Below, piece after piece: positions 33,691-34,026 of a stretch of DNA of 34,026 bases (positions are counted from its first letter, which is position 1; each line of letters opens with the position of its first letter). The position numbers were made by a program, and so were the translations under genes. A model generated the notes under the pieces. The model was not told where the DNA came from. It did not search any database and saw only the letters and a list, made by a program, of their open reading frames with translations. The stretch is from Roseovarius azorensis (GTDB lineage Bacteria; Pseudomonadota; Alphaproteobacteria; Rhodobacterales; Rhodobacteraceae): NCBI RefSeq assembly GCF_900109455.1, contig NZ_FOAG01000020.1, positions 1 through 34,026 on the forward strand, given 5' to 3'.

Positions 33691-33837
33691 ATGTAGGAGA
33701 TTATCACGGTCGGGCTCGACCTGGCGAAGAATGTGTTCCAAGCGCACGGGGCTGACGCCTCAGGTCGGGCAGTGCTTCGCAAGAAGCTGAGACGGCATCA
33801 GGTCCTTGAGTTTTTCGGTCAGATGCCAGCCTGCGTC
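33691..33837 (+). pseudogene. IS110-family transposase N-terminal fragment with nonsense codon
   Basis: After a good ribosome site (AAAGGAGG) the ATG at 33691 is followed at once by TAG. Past it the frame reads EIITVGLDLAKNVFQAHG and LRRHQVLEFF, an IS110/IS1111 start distinct from the complete copy at 21661. It is cut at 33837 by an IS66 end. Upstream, 33601-33690 is probably this element's left non-coding region. Confidence 0.8.
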
Positions 33838-34026
33838 GTAAGCATCCGCCGAGGGCCGCGGTCAGGCAGCCTTGACCTGGTGCGTTGCTGCGTTCCATTC
33901 CCACGGCAGCAGTTCGTGCAGGCGTGAGACGGACATGTCGGAGATGCGGGCGATGACGTCGGCGAGCCAGGCCTGCGGATCGATGTCGTTCAATTTTGCC
34001 GTGCCGATCAGGGAATACATGGCGGC
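33838..34026 (-). mobile_element. IS66-family element, partial, runs off the window
   Basis: The terminus GTAAGCATCCGCCGAGGGCC starting at 33838 matches the GTAAGC opening of IS66 inverted repeats. It lies inside the IS110 fragment, with the transposase C-terminus immediately inward. The eight-base target duplication cannot be checked since the other end is outside. Confidence 0.8.
33862..34026 (-). CDS. tnpC: IS66-family transposase TnpC, C-terminal end
   Basis: Fifty-four codons are visible on the minus strand: YSLIGTAKLNDIDPQAWLAD, then RISDMSVSRLHELLPWEW and a stop at 33862. This is the conserved C-terminus of IS66 TnpC (the IS66_C segment). The rest, including the DDE core, lies beyond 34026. 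Confidence 0.9.
   Translation of the reverse strand, partial: AAMYSLIGTAKLNDIDPQAWLADVIARISDMSVSRLHELLPWEWNAATHQVKAA

Overview
The window reads as accessory DNA from a GC-rich alphaproteobacterium. The codon usage, the IS21/IS66/IS110/IS630 mix and the gene families would fit Rhodobacterales (Paracoccus/Roseobacter-like), but that placement is inference; no rRNA, tRNA or core housekeeping gene is present to confirm it. The density of broken insertion sequences suggests a plasmid or genomic island.

Layout: (1) 1-4208 is insertion-sequence debris. It holds the right part of an IS21-family element (istA/istB), a histidine kinase and a response regulator that are both truncated, a 307-bp element with perfect 30-bp inverted ends and tandem internal repeats, an ISKra4-like transposase fragment and IS3 remnants. 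(2) 4209-21117 is a nearly intact 17-kb catabolic island. A tandem HxlR-type regulator faces a leftward LivGFHM-type ABC transporter; a divergent, tightly overlapping rightward operon encodes a periplasmic binding protein, a CoxG-like protein, an enoyl-CoA hydratase-fold protein, a three-subunit molybdenum hydroxylase (FAD, 2Fe-2S and Mo subunits), a metallo-beta-lactamase-fold hydrolase, an SDR protein, an acyl-CoA ligase, an iron-type alcohol dehydrogenase, a 4HBT thioesterase and a succinate-semialdehyde-type aldehyde dehydrogenase. (3) 21118-24674 is nested IS debris. Its highlight is a complete IS1111-type IS110 element inserted cleanly into an IS630 transposase gene, with its probable guide RNA readable next to it. 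(4) 25070-33600 is a second module: a PuuR-like regulator, a HisD-family dehydrogenase, a LuxR-type regulator, a PotDABC-type ABC transporter and an amidase. (5) 33601-34026 is an IS110 remnant interrupted by an IS66 element that runs off the window.

How the genes may work together: in the first island the ABC system would import a small organic acid or ring compound. The CoA ligase, Mo hydroxylase, hydratase-fold protein and thioesterase resemble the logic of CoA-tethered ring hydroxylation (as in 2-furoate degradation). The lactonase-fold, Fe-alcohol-dehydrogenase and semialdehyde-dehydrogenase genes match the enzyme classes of the BlcABC (AttMLK) gamma-butyrolactone pathway. The combination suggests an undescribed heterocycle or lactone pathway ending in a dicarboxylate such as succinate or 2-oxoglutarate; the substrate cannot be read from sequence. 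The second module would import a cationic or amide-bearing solute and process it with an amidase and an alcohol-to-acid dehydrogenase.
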